Source: Lactobacillus crispatus
Lineage (GTDB): Bacteria > Bacillota > Bacilli > Lactobacillales > Lactobacillaceae
Direction of reading: 5' to 3'
Assembly: GCF_018987235.1 (NCBI RefSeq)
Contig: NZ_CP072197.1
Coordinates: 1,240,001-1,304,000, forward strand
DNA: 64,000 bases
The notes under the pieces were generated by a model. It was not told the origin of the DNA. It ran no database searches and saw nothing but the letters and a program-made list of their open reading frames with translations. The position numbers were made by a program, and so were the translations under genes. This document shows, one piece after another, positions 1 to 8,346 of this stretch. How positions within the stretch are numbered: the first letter of the stretch is position 1; each line of letters opens with the position of its first letter.

Positions 1-605
1 CGATAATAGGCTTCGGGATTTAAGTAGTGGAAAGACATATCTTCTAGTTCCCACTTAATTGTCCCAATACCTAGACGATCAGCCAGCGGTGCATAAATAT
101 CCATTGTTTCGGAAGCAATACGCCGCTGCTTATCAGGTCGTAAGTGTTGCAGAGTATGCATATTGTGTAAACGGTCAGCTAACTTCACCATAATTACACG
201 TAGATCTTGAGCCATGGCAATCAACATTTTACGGTGATTCTCAGCTAAAAATTCTTGATGAGACTTGTACTCATATTTGTTTAACTTGGTTACACCATCA
301 ACAATAAAAGCTACATCTTCACCAAATTCTTCCTTCAGCTCATCATTTGTAACTGGGGTATCTTCCACTGTATCGTGCAAAAAGCCCGCTGCAACTGTAT
401 CAGGATCTAAGCCTAATGTAGCTAAAGTTCCAGCCACTTGCGTTGGATGAATAATATAAGGCTGTCCAGACGCCCGTTTCTGTCCAGCATGAGCTTTATT
501 GGCAAATTCATATGCTTTTTCAACAAAGGCCACCTGGTCATCATTCATATACTTTTTGCAGGTATCAATTACCTGATCATGCGTCATTTCAATGTATTTG
601 GACAT
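1..605 (-). CDS. relA: RelA/SpoT-type (p)ppGpp synthetase/hydrolase, N-terminal part
   Basis: Only the first ~201 residues are in the window; the gene runs off the left edge. The product makes and degrades (p)ppGpp in the stringent response. The visible part is the HD hydrolase domain: a GQKRASGQPYIIHP stretch at residues 41-54, the His-Asp pair in GFLHDTVEDT at 77-78, and KLADRLHNM at 141-149. The hydrolase residues are therefore present; the synthetase, TGS and ACT domains cannot be judged. ATG start is preceded by an AGGGGATG ribosome binding site. It reads away from the small membrane gene just upstream on the same strand. Confidence 0.93.
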   Translation of the reverse strand, partial: MSKYIEMTHDQVIDTCKKYMNDDQVAFVEKAYEFANKAHAGQKRASGQPYIIHPTQVAGTLATLGLDPDTVAAGFLHDTVEDTPVTNDELKEEFGEDVAFIVDGVTKLNKYEYKSHQEFLAENHRKMLIAMAQDLRVIMVKLADRLHNMHTLQHLRPDKQRRIASETMDIYAPLADRLGIGTIKWELEDMSFHYLNPEAYY

Positions 606-619
606 TATGATCATCCCCT

Positions 620-982
620 CTAGCGGTAAATATTTTTATTCATTAAGCCAAAAGCTTCAATTATTAAGTAAATTAAACCAAACATTAAATTATACAAAGC
701 AAAATGTGGCAACATTGCTAAGCAGAAAAGCACAGGTAACAAGAAAATCCACCACTTGGACAGGTTAAGTTTAATAATTAAATTGCCTAGATGGTATGCA
801 ATGATGCTGTTAATAATAAAAAACAGAATTGCTTCTCGCCACACTACCGGCACACGGCAAATGCTAAAGATATACGGCAAAATCATTACCAAAATACTCC
901 ACCAGACAAGTGACATCCAGCGATGAGAATTCAACTTCCTGACAATTGGAATTGCTTCGATTTTATTTCCTAGTTTTTTCAT
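620..982 (-). CDS. small membrane protein of unknown function
   Basis: A 120-residue protein with about four hydrophobic segments (roughly residues 24-42, 48-68, 76-92 and 95-114) and a basic N-terminus, so likely an integral membrane protein. No catalytic motif is recognised. It lies 14 nt upstream of the relA start and downstream of prmA, all on the minus strand, so it may be co-transcribed with either. Function unknown. Confidence 0.7.
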   Translation of the reverse strand: MKKLGNKIEAIPIVRKLNSHRWMSLVWWSILVMILPYIFSICRVPVVWREAILFFIINSIIAYHLGNLIIKLNLSKWWIFLLPVLFCLAMLPHFALYNLMFGLIYLIIEAFGLMNKNIYR

Positions 983-1037
983 TAAAAGATTGTGCCTCTC
1001 ATCAAAGTTTAATTTAATTGATAATATTTTACCATAT

Positions 1038-1982
1038 TTATTTTTCTTTTCTAGTAATTGCTAGTCCAATCCAGCGACCTTGACGCATGGTTAAATCGAC
1101 CTTAAAGCCATTCTCGTCTAGAGCCTTTTCAATCTTAGGCAATTGCAGGTAGTCAATTCCAGAAAAGATAACTTGACCATCGTCGTTTAAATGACTATCC
1201 ATTTGTGGAATCAAGTCTAGTAAAATTTCTGCCAAAATATTGGCAACAATGATGTCAAACTTGCCTTTAACATCAGCTAACAAACTAGTCTTTTGAGTGT
1301 GAATATTATTAATATCGTTTAAGGCTGCATTTTGTTTAGCTGCAGTCATTGATTCATCTGAAATATCTGTGGCTAAAACGTCAGTTGCTCCTAATTTTGA
1401 TGCAGCAATTGCCAAAATACCGGACCCTGTACCAACGTCCACTACATTCATTGGCTTAACCATTGCTCTCTCTAGGCCCATCATTGCTAATTGAGTAGTT
1501 TTGTGATTTCCTGTACCAAAAGCTAAGCCTGGATCAAGCTTAATTAATTGCTGGTCCTTAAAAGCGGGGTTGTAATCTTCCCATTCAGGCACAATTGCCA
1601 AGTGACGTGAAAAATCAATCACGTGATAATACTTTTGCCATGCCGTGTTCCAATCTTGGTCCTTAATGTATGAAGTTGTAATTTTGGCATCCCCTACATC
1701 TAGGCCATAGCTCTTCAATTCCTTTAACTTATCTTGGAATTTTTTTACTAATGCGTCTTTATCTGCTTCTTCATCAAAATAAGCATAGAAATATGTATCC
1801 TTAGGTAAGTCTTTAATGTCATCCATTTCAACTACAGTAGAATCATGCAACCAGCCTGCTTGCTCAAAGTCGCTACGCTTTCTTGATTCAATACCCAATG
1901 CATTCAGATTATCTAAAGCAAAAACGCTCAAAGCGTCTTCAACTTCATGACTAGTATCAATTTTAATAATTAGTAATTTCAT
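1038..1982 (-). CDS. prmA: ribosomal protein L11 methyltransferase PrmA
   Basis: A 314-residue SAM-dependent enzyme that methylates ribosomal protein L11. The family hallmark DPGLAFGTG is at residues 150-158 and the SAM-binding motif VVDVGTGSG at 180-188, followed by the VANILAE motif near 240, which is typical of PrmA. Length matches the family. The start is preceded by AAAGGAGATAAT. It sits upstream of the small membrane protein and relA on the minus strand, divergent from the YbaK-type gene. Confidence 0.95.
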   Translation of the reverse strand: MKLLIIKIDTSHEVEDALSVFALDNLNALGIESRKRSDFEQAGWLHDSTVVEMDDIKDLPKDTYFYAYFDEEADKDALVKKFQDKLKELKSYGLDVGDAKITTSYIKDQDWNTAWQKYYHVIDFSRHLAIVPEWEDYNPAFKDQQLIKLDPGLAFGTGNHKTTQLAMMGLERAMVKPMNVVDVGTGSGILAIAASKLGATDVLATDISDESMTAAKQNAALNDINNIHTQKTSLLADVKGKFDIIVANILAEILLDLIPQMDSHLNDDGQVIFSGIDYLQLPKIEKALDENGFKVDLTMRQGRWIGLAITRKEK

Positions 1983-2042
1983 TAGTATTATCTCCTTTGG
2001 GATTTTCTTTGCATAATGCTATCATGATAACAGGTGATAAAT

Positions 2043-2552
2043 ATGTCAAAGAAGAAAAATAAAAAGAACAAACTCGAAAAAACATTGGTCGAAAAAATCT
2101 TAGACCAAAATAAGATCAAGTATCGTCAAGCTCAATTTGCTGTCTCCGAAGATAAAGGCGGAGTTGCACAAATGAACACTTCTATTTTAGAAGACAAAGA
2201 GCGTTTAGTCTATAAAACTCTCGTCTGCGAAGGAAATAAAACTGGTCCATTGGTTGGTGTTGTACCAGTTACTGAACATTTAAGCATGAAAAAGTTAGCT
2301 AAAGTTTCTGGTAACAAAAAATGTGAAATGCTTCCCTTAAAGAAATTAGCCAAAACAACTGGTTATGTACATGGCGCTAATACTCCTATCGGAATTTATT
2401 TTAAGGAAAAGTTTCCTATCTATTTGGATGACTCTATGCAAGGAAATCCTGAAATTGGTGTTTCTAGTGGTGAAGTTGGCCGCAGTGTCTTTTTGAACCC
2501 AGAAGACTTAGCCAAATTCTGCCATGCTCCTTTTATTGATCTAAAAGAATAA
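2043..2552 (+). CDS. ybaK: YbaK/EbsC-family Cys-tRNA(Pro)/aminoacyl-tRNA deacylase
   Basis: A 169-residue YbaK-type editing protein. The family hydrolyses mischarged aminoacyl-tRNA, classically Cys-tRNA(Pro). Family features seen are the conserved lysine in VYKTLVCEG, the PIGI segment and the C-terminal GVSSGEVGRSVFLNP motif. An in-frame GTG lies nine bases upstream, but the AGGTG ribosome binding site sits at the right distance for the ATG at 2043, so that start was chosen. Divergent from prmA. Confidence 0.9.
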   Translation: MSKKKNKKNKLEKTLVEKILDQNKIKYRQAQFAVSEDKGGVAQMNTSILEDKERLVYKTLVCEGNKTGPLVGVVPVTEHLSMKKLAKVSGNKKCEMLPLKKLAKTTGYVHGANTPIGIYFKEKFPIYLDDSMQGNPEIGVSSGEVGRSVFLNPEDLAKFCHAPFIDLKE

Positions 2553-2645
2553 AAAGCGCTTACAATTTATTGCGTTATTCTTCTTCTTTTGTGTTATAGT
2601 AAATATATGTACCGCATACAGAATATAACAATTACATAGAAGAAG

Positions 2646-2738
2646 ATGACAAAAATGAATATATTGTTAGGAATTGTTGGCTTTGTAGTTGCCATGATCG
2701 CTGCCTTTGTTGTTACGGCATTAGCAATTGCCAAGTAA
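2646..2738 (+). CDS. 30-residue hydrophobic peptide, possible membrane-active small protein
   Basis: A short frame reading MTKMNILLGIVGF and continuing as one hydrophobic helix to a terminal AIAK. A second ATG at 2655 is an alternative start; GAAGAAG lies just upstream. A TATAGT -10-like hexamer at about 2595-2600 and a hairpin followed by eight T at 2771-2800 make it look like its own short transcript. Size, single helix and self-contained unit recall type I toxin peptides or small membrane regulators, but no family is recognised. Confidence 0.45.
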   Translation: MTKMNILLGIVGFVVAMIAAFVVTALAIAK

Positions 2739-2770
2739 ATAAAGCGAAAAAATAATAACAGATTTAAAAT

Positions 2771-2800
2771 GACGTGGTTTGATATCACGCCGTTTTTTTT
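2771..2800 (+). terminator. terminator of the small-peptide transcript
   Basis: GACGTG and CACGCC arms (one mismatch) around a short loop, followed directly by eight T. It closes the short unit that holds the hydrophobic peptide. Confidence 0.5.
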
Positions 2801-2901
2801 CTATATAATAGTTATTTATTATCAAATTATAAATATTTAATATATAAGGCCAAACTATTTATACTAAAAAGAAAACATGATTAATTAACAATCGCAAACT
2901 A

Positions 2902-2930
2902 AAAGAGACAGACCAAAAATCTGTCTCTTT
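2902..2930. terminator. bidirectional terminator
   Basis: Perfect 11-bp stem, AAAGAGACAGA against TCTGTCTCTTT, with a T run on the plus side and a shorter one on the minus side. It serves the exporter gene that ends at 2948 on the minus strand. Confidence 0.85.
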
Positions 2931-2947
2931 TTTCTACCTTAATTTAT

Positions 2948-4294
2948 TTAATCTGCATGTCTCCACTTCTTATCAGTTAAGATACGTGCAGCTAAAAGAC
3001 CTAATGGCAAGGCCACGACAATCATCAACGCTTCTACGATCCAATAAGCCCCGATATTAATATTCGTGATTCCAAAGTTAAATACAGCTCGATACATGTA
3101 AAGACCAGGCACCATAATTACAATTGATGGAACAGTAATTGCAATTCTTGGAAAACCAACTTTTTTCCTTACAATACTTGCTAATAGACCAGCTGTTAAA
3201 GCACCAATAAATGCTGCCAAAGCTGGAGCAACCTGAGCATAATCGACTAAGCTAAGACGTAATGTATTTGCCATTGCTCCCATTACCGCGGCTGTAGCTG
3301 CCATTTGTGGTCGACTGTTAAACATAATTGAAAAACCAAACACCCCACAAAAGCTAGCCAGCAATCGCAAGCAGGTTAACGTCCCTGGATCAATTTTTAA
3401 CTTAGGCATAGATCCTGGATGCAAACGCAAAATTGTTGCTACAGCCCAGCCTGCCATCGTTGCAATTACGATAATTAAAATCGCATAAGTCAGCCGTTCA
3501 AGCCCAGAGCGCATATCTAACTTAGACATGTCCAATCCAGATGTAATAAATGGAAAAACCGGAATTACGAACAACATGGCACCAATATAGCCATAGGCAT
3601 GATCATGATTAATGTGGAATAATATTTCTCCTACATGAAAACTCATAAAGTAAACACTGCAGGCTATGGCAACCGCAACCGCAATCTTGGCTACCAAAGT
3701 TAACCTGTGCTTACCCATAATTGCTCTAATATATTGACCGCAAGCTGCACCCAAGAAAGCACAGATTACCTCAGGAAGACCGCCGCCTAATAAGAAAATA
3801 AAGCCGCCGCAGGCCAAGCCTGAACTAAGTCCCGAAATTAACGGAGAATACGCTGACTTTTGCTGAGAAATCTCCCGTAAGCGTTTATGAATTTGACCGA
3901 TAGTCCATTCCCCATGTCCCTTTTCAAATTGCCGAACGAATTTTTCCATTTCATTCAACTTAGTCATATTCACACCTGTTGCTGGTAACGATAAAGTCTG
4001 GGAATATGATTCATTATCAACATCAAAACAGGTATATTCAATTGACACTAATCCAATATCCGTTGAACAGGTAATGCCCAAGGTTCTGGCAACCGTATCC
4101 ATTGAATCACGTACTCGCCAAGCACCTGTACCACAGCTTAAAAGCATAATACCTACTCGACCTACAATCGAGGTCTTTTCAACTAATGTTGCATCCTGCG
4201 CCATCGTATTATTATCGCTCTTGAAAGATTCCTCCCACAGAATCTTCATATGATGTTTTTCTGATAAATGATGTTCTCGATCAATTTCACTCAT
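2948..4294 (-). CDS. thrE: ThrE-type threonine/serine exporter
   Basis: A 448-residue membrane protein of the ThrE family. The N-terminal half carries the soluble domain (GVNMTKLNEMEKFV then EKGHGEWTI) followed by GLSSGLACGGFIFLLGGG, and the C-terminal half is a second hydrophobic block, so both ThrE halves are fused in one chain; about ten helices in total. Family members export threonine and serine by proton antiport. The ATG at 4294 has GGGAAAG ten bases upstream; a GTG at 4351 in the same frame lacks a good site. The upstream region was hit by an IS30 element about 120 bp away. Confidence 0.85.
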   Translation of the reverse strand: MSEIDREHHLSEKHHMKILWEESFKSDNNTMAQDATLVEKTSIVGRVGIMLLSCGTGAWRVRDSMDTVARTLGITCSTDIGLVSIEYTCFDVDNESYSQTLSLPATGVNMTKLNEMEKFVRQFEKGHGEWTIGQIHKRLREISQQKSAYSPLISGLSSGLACGGFIFLLGGGLPEVICAFLGAACGQYIRAIMGKHRLTLVAKIAVAVAIACSVYFMSFHVGEILFHINHDHAYGYIGAMLFVIPVFPFITSGLDMSKLDMRSGLERLTYAILIIVIATMAGWAVATILRLHPGSMPKLKIDPGTLTCLRLLASFCGVFGFSIMFNSRPQMAATAAVMGAMANTLRLSLVDYAQVAPALAAFIGALTAGLLASIVRKKVGFPRIAITVPSIVIMVPGLYMYRAVFNFGITNINIGAYWIVEALMIVVALPLGLLAARILTDKKWRHAD

Positions 4295-4414
4295 GCTATT
4301 ATTACTTTCCCTCACATAGTTCGCATAACTATAACTATTATATTCTACCACAGGAACTTCATCATAATTTTTGATATTTTAAAATTTGCTGCTCCTTTTT
4401 ATTATTTTAAATTT

Positions 4415-5578
4415 CCCGGATTTAAAATTGAAGTGCAACACCAAGTGTTAAACAAAAAGGCCATGAAGACCTAAACTTGAAGTGACGAAAAATCAAGAAA
4501 GGAAGATCTTCATGACCAATTCAAATTCTAGCATTTCTAAGCACTATCATCAATTAACCAGCGTACAACGTGGACAAATTCAAGCAATGCTGGATTCCGG
4601 CATAACTTCCCGTACTGTTATCGCTCAAGAAGTCGGCTGCCATAAGTCGACAATCAGTCGCGAAATCAAACGCGGAAGCGTCCTGCAAAGAGACAGCAGC
4701 TATTTATTGTATGAGCACTATTACGCTGATACTGCACAGCTTTATTATGAGAAGCGTCGCAAAAACTGCTATCAGCGCAATCCATTGAAGCATTATGCTG
4801 TCTTTTTGAGAATGCTCTCCAGACGCTTCAAAGCTAAATTTGATGCCACCAGCATCGATGAATTCGTTGGTGAATTCAAAAGGACTATGCCAGGCTACCC
4901 TTGTCCCAGCACACCAACTGTCTATCGCTATATTGATCAGGGCTTGCTGGACATAAGCAATATTGATCTGCCTATGAAGCTCAAAAGACGCAGGAACAAG
5001 CGTCATCACGGCCAGAGCGGTCATGCTTTGCACAAGAAGAATCTTGGCAATTCCATTGAACAGCGTCCTAAAGAGATTGAAGACAGAAAAACGCCGCTGC
5101 ACTGGGAAGGAGATCTGGTTAAAGGCGTCAGACGCAAGAATCAGCCTGCTTTAATGACTTTGACCGAAAGAACCACACGCTTTGAAGTAGTTATCAAGAT
5201 TCCTGACTATCGGGCAAGCACATGCCAAAGGCTGCTTCAAAATGAGATTGACAGACATCCTGCCTGGTTTAAATCGATCACGTTTGACAATGGCTCTGAG
5301 TTTGCGGATATGACCAAGATCAAAGGCTGCCAGATCTACTTCGCCCACCCATATTCTCCATGGGAAAGAGGCACCAATGAGAACTGCAATGGACTTCTGC
5401 GTCAATTCTTCCCTAAAGGCAAAAGCATGAAAGATAAGTCAGCTGCTTATGTTCAACAGGCAACTGATGCCATTAACCGCAAACATCGTCGAATCCTTCA
5501 ATATCACACAGCAGAAGAACTCTTCAAGCAATATATTTCCTCATAGCCTAACTGTTGCACTTAATTTGACAATTCAGG
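4415..5578 (+). mobile_element. IS30-family insertion sequence, copy 1 (intact)
   Basis: A 1164-bp element. The ends are imperfect inverted repeats: left CCCGGATTTAAAATTGAAGT, right end complement CCTGAATTGTCAAATTAAGT, both continuing GCAAC. It is flanked by a 13-bp direct repeat TTATTTTAAATTT at 4402-4414 and 5579-5591, which fixes the boundaries. Copy 2 (32725-33888) has the same length and encodes an identical protein; I noticed one base difference (4442 C against 32752 T). It separates the ThrE exporter from the SorC regulator. Confidence 0.95.
4512..5546 (+). CDS. IS30-family transposase
   Basis: A 344-residue DDE transposase. The N-terminal HTH is at about residues 11-54 (LTSVQRGQIQAMLDSG then STISREIKRG). 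The integrase core has the first Asp in HWEGDLVKG, the second in ITFDNGSEF and the Glu in GTNENCNGLLRQFFPKG. The ATG at 4512 is preceded by AGAAAGGAAG; an in-frame GTG at 4482 has no such site. Intact and presumably active, since an identical protein is encoded by copy 2. Confidence 0.95.
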   Translation: MTNSNSSISKHYHQLTSVQRGQIQAMLDSGITSRTVIAQEVGCHKSTISREIKRGSVLQRDSSYLLYEHYYADTAQLYYEKRRKNCYQRNPLKHYAVFLRMLSRRFKAKFDATSIDEFVGEFKRTMPGYPCPSTPTVYRYIDQGLLDISNIDLPMKLKRRRNKRHHGQSGHALHKKNLGNSIEQRPKEIEDRKTPLHWEGDLVKGVRRKNQPALMTLTERTTRFEVVIKIPDYRASTCQRLLQNEIDRHPAWFKSITFDNGSEFADMTKIKGCQIYFAHPYSPWERGTNENCNGLLRQFFPKGKSMKDKSAAYVQQATDAINRKHRRILQYHTAEELFKQYISS

Positions 5579-5596
5579 TTATTTTAAATTTATAAT
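5566..5596 (+). promoter_or_regulatory. possible IS/host hybrid promoter for the SorC gene
   Basis: The right end of the IS30 element carries an outward TTGACA at 5566-5571, and the flanking host DNA carries TATAAT at 5591-5596. Spacing is 19 bp, longer than the ideal 17. In the reconstructed uninterrupted locus no good -35 is seen at a normal distance from this TATAAT. It points straight at the gene starting at 5635. Confidence 0.45.
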
Positions 5597-5634
5597 AGAC
5601 ATATAAGTTATTTTGAAATAAAGGATGATTTAAA

Positions 5635-6573
5635 GTGGCTCAATTAACTGATGAACAACTTGCTAACATTGCTCATGACTTTTACCTTAGTCAGCTTAAT
5701 ATTGCTGATATCTCACAAAAATATGATTTATCGCGATATTTAATCGCTAAAGCACTAGAAGACGCGCGTAACCGTGGAATTGTTAAAATTAAAATCTCGC
5801 GTGGAATCAAACGCAATCAGGTACTAGAGAGAGAATTTCAGAAAAGATTCAGATTAAAAGAAGCTTTTATTGTCGAAACTACCGGCAACCGCGATGAAAA
5901 TAGTGAAGCCGTAGTTAACTTCGCTGCTAAACAAATTGAAACCTATCTAAAGCAAGCAAAAATCGCTGGTGTTAGTTGGGGTGCAACAATGCATGGCGTG
6001 ATCAACGACTTTTTTGAGCAGGACTTAGAGCAACTTTACTTTATTCAATTACTTGGTCAACCAATTAATTCTAACCGCAGAAAGAATCCATTGGCCCAAG
6101 ATGCGGCAGAAAAATTGCATTCCCATAGTCTAAGTCTGCCAACCCCACTTTATATACTAAATCCAAAGATCATGCCTGCCTTGAAACATGAGCCTTATTT
6201 TAAAGTAATTGAAAATTGTTATCATCACTTAGACATGCTTTTCACTGGTCTTAGTACTTTCCAATCATTTCAAGCTAATCAATTTTTGAAAGAAAATTAT
6301 GGACCTGAACTATTTAAAGCCATTCCTGACTGCGATGTAGCTGGAATGATCATGGGACGACCATATAATATTAAAGGTGAATTTTTCCCTGACTTTGAAC
6401 AACACATTTGTGGTATCAGCATGAATGACATTATGAAAACGCCAATTCGTTTTTGTGTCGTCCGCAATCGCTTTAAATCTGAGGCACTCCTTGGCGCCTT
6501 ACGTAGCGGTATCATTACTCATCTAGTAACTAATGATGCAATTGCCCAACGCGTTTTGCAAAATATCGATTAA
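5635..6573 (+). CDS. SorC/DeoR-type effector-binding transcriptional regulator
   Basis: A 312-residue regulator with an N-terminal HTH (ADISQKYDLSRYLIAKAL at about 24-41) and a C-terminal SorC sugar-binding domain (GVSWGATMH near 120, later GLSTFQS). Such proteins bind phosphorylated sugars or related effectors. CitI, the activator of citrate genes in some lactic acid bacteria, belongs to this family, so a role in the citrate cluster 6 kb downstream is possible but is inference. GTG start with AAGGATG nine bases upstream. The neighbouring IS30 lies only 57 bp before it. Confidence 0.8.
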   Translation: MAQLTDEQLANIAHDFYLSQLNIADISQKYDLSRYLIAKALEDARNRGIVKIKISRGIKRNQVLEREFQKRFRLKEAFIVETTGNRDENSEAVVNFAAKQIETYLKQAKIAGVSWGATMHGVINDFFEQDLEQLYFIQLLGQPINSNRRKNPLAQDAAEKLHSHSLSLPTPLYILNPKIMPALKHEPYFKVIENCYHHLDMLFTGLSTFQSFQANQFLKENYGPELFKAIPDCDVAGMIMGRPYNIKGEFFPDFEQHICGISMNDIMKTPIRFCVVRNRFKSEALLGALRSGIITHLVTNDAIAQRVLQNID

Positions 6574-6620
6574 TTCGCTAAAGTAATACAGAGATAGACT
6601 ATTTATAATGAGGAGAAAAA

Positions 6621-6947
6621 ATGAAAAAATCTAAATATGATTTATGGATTGGTGCACTGAACCTGATCAATTGTGTGTTATTCATTAGCTCTTGGTTTGC
6701 CATCCTTGGAGCTGACTTCACTGCTAGAATAGCTTTAATATTTTACTTATTTGCCTGGTTCGGCGTGATCCTTAATGCCGTTGCAGTAGTACAATCGCAT
6801 AACATGAATATCTCACTAATTGGGCCAATTTTAGGAGTAATTGGTAATGCACTATATGGCTTTACCGCTGCTCTAGCCTTACCTGCTGTGATTGTTAATA
6901 TTATTTCTGCCTTCTTTATCTTTATGCAACATAGCAATAAAAAATAG
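6621..6947 (+). CDS. small four-helix membrane protein
   Basis: A 108-residue hydrophobic protein with about four membrane segments and a short basic C-terminus (HSNKK). AGGAG site before the ATG. It starts 47 bp after the SorC regulator on the same strand and is followed by a strong terminator, so the two may form one unit. No family recognised. Confidence 0.7.
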   Translation: MKKSKYDLWIGALNLINCVLFISSWFAILGADFTARIALIFYLFAWFGVILNAVAVVQSHNMNISLIGPILGVIGNALYGFTAALALPAVIVNIISAFFIFMQHSNKK

Positions 6948-6977
6948 AAAAAGCAGCCAAAAATTGGCTGCTTTTTC
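6948..6977 (+). terminator. rho-independent terminator
   Basis: AAAAAGCAGCCAA pairs with TTGGCTGCTTTTT around a four-base loop; directly after the 108-residue membrane protein gene. Confidence 0.9.
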
Positions 6978-7049
6978 TATGCTAAAATTTGTTATGTACT
7001 GGTTAACAATTACTAAAGTTGGATTTACAACGACTGGGAGGTGAGCATT

Positions 7050-7181
7050 ATGGAGTTTAGAATTGATGAATGTATTCCAGATGTTGTATCAATGATGGCT
7101 TTAGCACAAGCAATTGCAAATTTTGACCTCAATGGTAAAAAGCCACAAGATGTGAACCTAGGAAGGATGGCAAATGTCTAA
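7050..7181 (+). CDS. 43-residue protein of unknown function
   Basis: A small acidic protein beginning MEFRIDECIPDVV with an excellent ribosome binding site (GGGAGGTGAGC) six bases before the ATG. Not recognised. It overlaps a second tiny frame by eight bases (ATGTCTAA), as in translationally coupled pairs. The strong site argues that it is translated. Confidence 0.5.
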   Translation: MEFRIDECIPDVVSMMALAQAIANFDLNGKKPQDVNLGRMANV

Positions 7182-7251
7182 AGTTTTTCGAAATGATTTA
7201 AAAATAAAGGACATCCCTAATCAAAGAAAACTTAGGGATGTCTTTTTTTAG
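7174..7251 (+). CDS. 25-residue basic peptide overlapping a terminator
   Basis: MSKVFRNDLKIKD and on to a terminal DVFF, starting eight bases before the end of the 43-residue gene behind AGGAAGG. The last third of the frame is the hairpin and T run of a terminator, so it may be either a real coupled peptide or an accident of the terminator sequence. Confidence 0.3.
   Translation: MSKVFRNDLKIKDIPNQRKLRDVFF
7210..7249. terminator. bidirectional terminator
   Basis: GACATCCCTAA pairs with TTAGGGATGTC, followed by seven T on the plus side, with A-rich sequence on the other flank. It serves the small plus-strand unit and the DUF1828 gene ending at 7248. Confidence 0.85.
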
Positions 7252-7628
7252 CCTAAATATGAAATTGCTACTTGTAATTGTGCCAGCTTCATTGCCGCCT
7301 GAGCCACATTCTTGCGATCAACATCAACAAAAATCTCACAGTGTTTTTCATCAAATTCATAACCTGACCCTAGCGCAATATCTTCCGCAGTTTCATATAA
7401 CTCTTTATCTTCTTCATTAGGATCTAGCTTAAATAGAATTCGTCCGCCATCACTAACGCGGCAATGATCATCGGCTTCCTCAACCCAAACATATACGGTA
7501 TCGCCATAAGAATCAATCATCATTGTGGCAATCTGCAATGTCCTATCGTCAACCCAAATTGTCTTGGTTACCTTAGCAACATACGAACCTATTTCATGGT
7601 TAATTTTCTTTAATTCATCCTGCTTCAT
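7248..7628 (-). CDS. DUF1828-like domain protein
   Basis: A 126-residue soluble acidic protein. The block VYVWVEEADDHCRVSDGGRILFKLD at about residues 45-69 resembles the DUF1828 pattern, whose function is unknown. AGAGGT precedes the ATG. Single gene, converging on the 43/25-residue unit. Confidence 0.6.
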   Translation of the reverse strand: MKQDELKKINHEIGSYVAKVTKTIWVDDRTLQIATMMIDSYGDTVYVWVEEADDHCRVSDGGRILFKLDPNEEDKELYETAEDIALGSGYEFDEKHCEIFVDVDRKNVAQAAMKLAQLQVAISYLG

Positions 7629-7785
7629 TTTTTACCTCTAATTTATAAATTCTTTTCTTTAATATAAGGATACCCTCTTAGTAATTCTTCTACAAATTTA
7701 TTAAATAGATTGAATCTCCCAATCAGCTTGACTGTTACCGCTTACTAATTATACCTTGTAAATATACTAAATTTTGGAGAAAAAT

Positions 7786-8343
7786 ATGCATACTAAGGGT
7801 TTATCAGTTAAAAATGTTGTAGCGATCGGAATTGGATCGGCAATCTATGTTATTTTAGCACGTTTCACATCGATTCCTACGCCTATTCCTAACACAAATA
7901 TTGAATTAGTCTTTCCTTTTTTGGCTCTTTTTGCGTCAATCTATGGCGCTAAGGTCGGTTTTATTGTCGGCTTTATTGGACATGCTTTGTCTGATTTCAT
8001 TATGTACGGGCAGACTTGGTGGAGCTGGGTATTAGCTACTGCTGTTTTAGGCTGGATCATCGGTTTAGCGGCCAAACGCTTAGACTTAAAAAATGGTATT
8101 TTTGGTATTAAACAAATAATCTTTTTTAATATCATTCAAATTATTGCCAATATTCTCGCCTGGATTGTAGTTGCACCAATCGGTGACATTATCATCTATA
8201 GCGAACCTGCTAACAAAGTTTTTGTCCAAGGAATTTCGGCTACGCTTTCTAATGGTATTACAATTATGGTCATTGGCACGCTCCTACTTAAAGCTTATGC
8301 TGGAACCAAGATTAAAAAAGGCAGCTTGCGCAAGGAGGAGTAA
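7786..8343 (+). CDS. UPF0397-family ECF transporter S component
   Basis: A 185-residue membrane protein with about five helices. The pattern LSVKNVVAIGIGSAIYVIL at the start, then IPNTNIELVFPFLALFASIYG and IGHALSDFIMYG, is that of the UPF0397 proteins, the substrate-binding subunits of energy-coupling factor transporters. The substrate is not known from sequence. A TTG lies four codons upstream, but GGAG is spaced correctly for the ATG at 7786. It leads an operon with the double ATPase (3-bp gap) and the T component. Confidence 0.85.
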   Translation: MHTKGLSVKNVVAIGIGSAIYVILARFTSIPTPIPNTNIELVFPFLALFASIYGAKVGFIVGFIGHALSDFIMYGQTWWSWVLATAVLGWIIGLAAKRLDLKNGIFGIKQIIFFNIIQIIANILAWIVVAPIGDIIIYSEPANKVFVQGISATLSNGITIMVIGTLLLKAYAGTKIKKGSLRKEE

Positions 8344-8346
8344 ACA

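Noticed and set aside
2034..2042. GTG start three codons upstream for the YbaK-type gene
   Set aside because: It would place the ribosome binding site inside the coding sequence; the ATG at 2043 is spaced correctly.
4704..5102. 132-residue frame on the minus strand inside the IS30 transposase (again at 33014-33412)
   Set aside because: It lies wholly antisense to an intact transposase, has no ribosome site, and is identical in both copies only because the element is.
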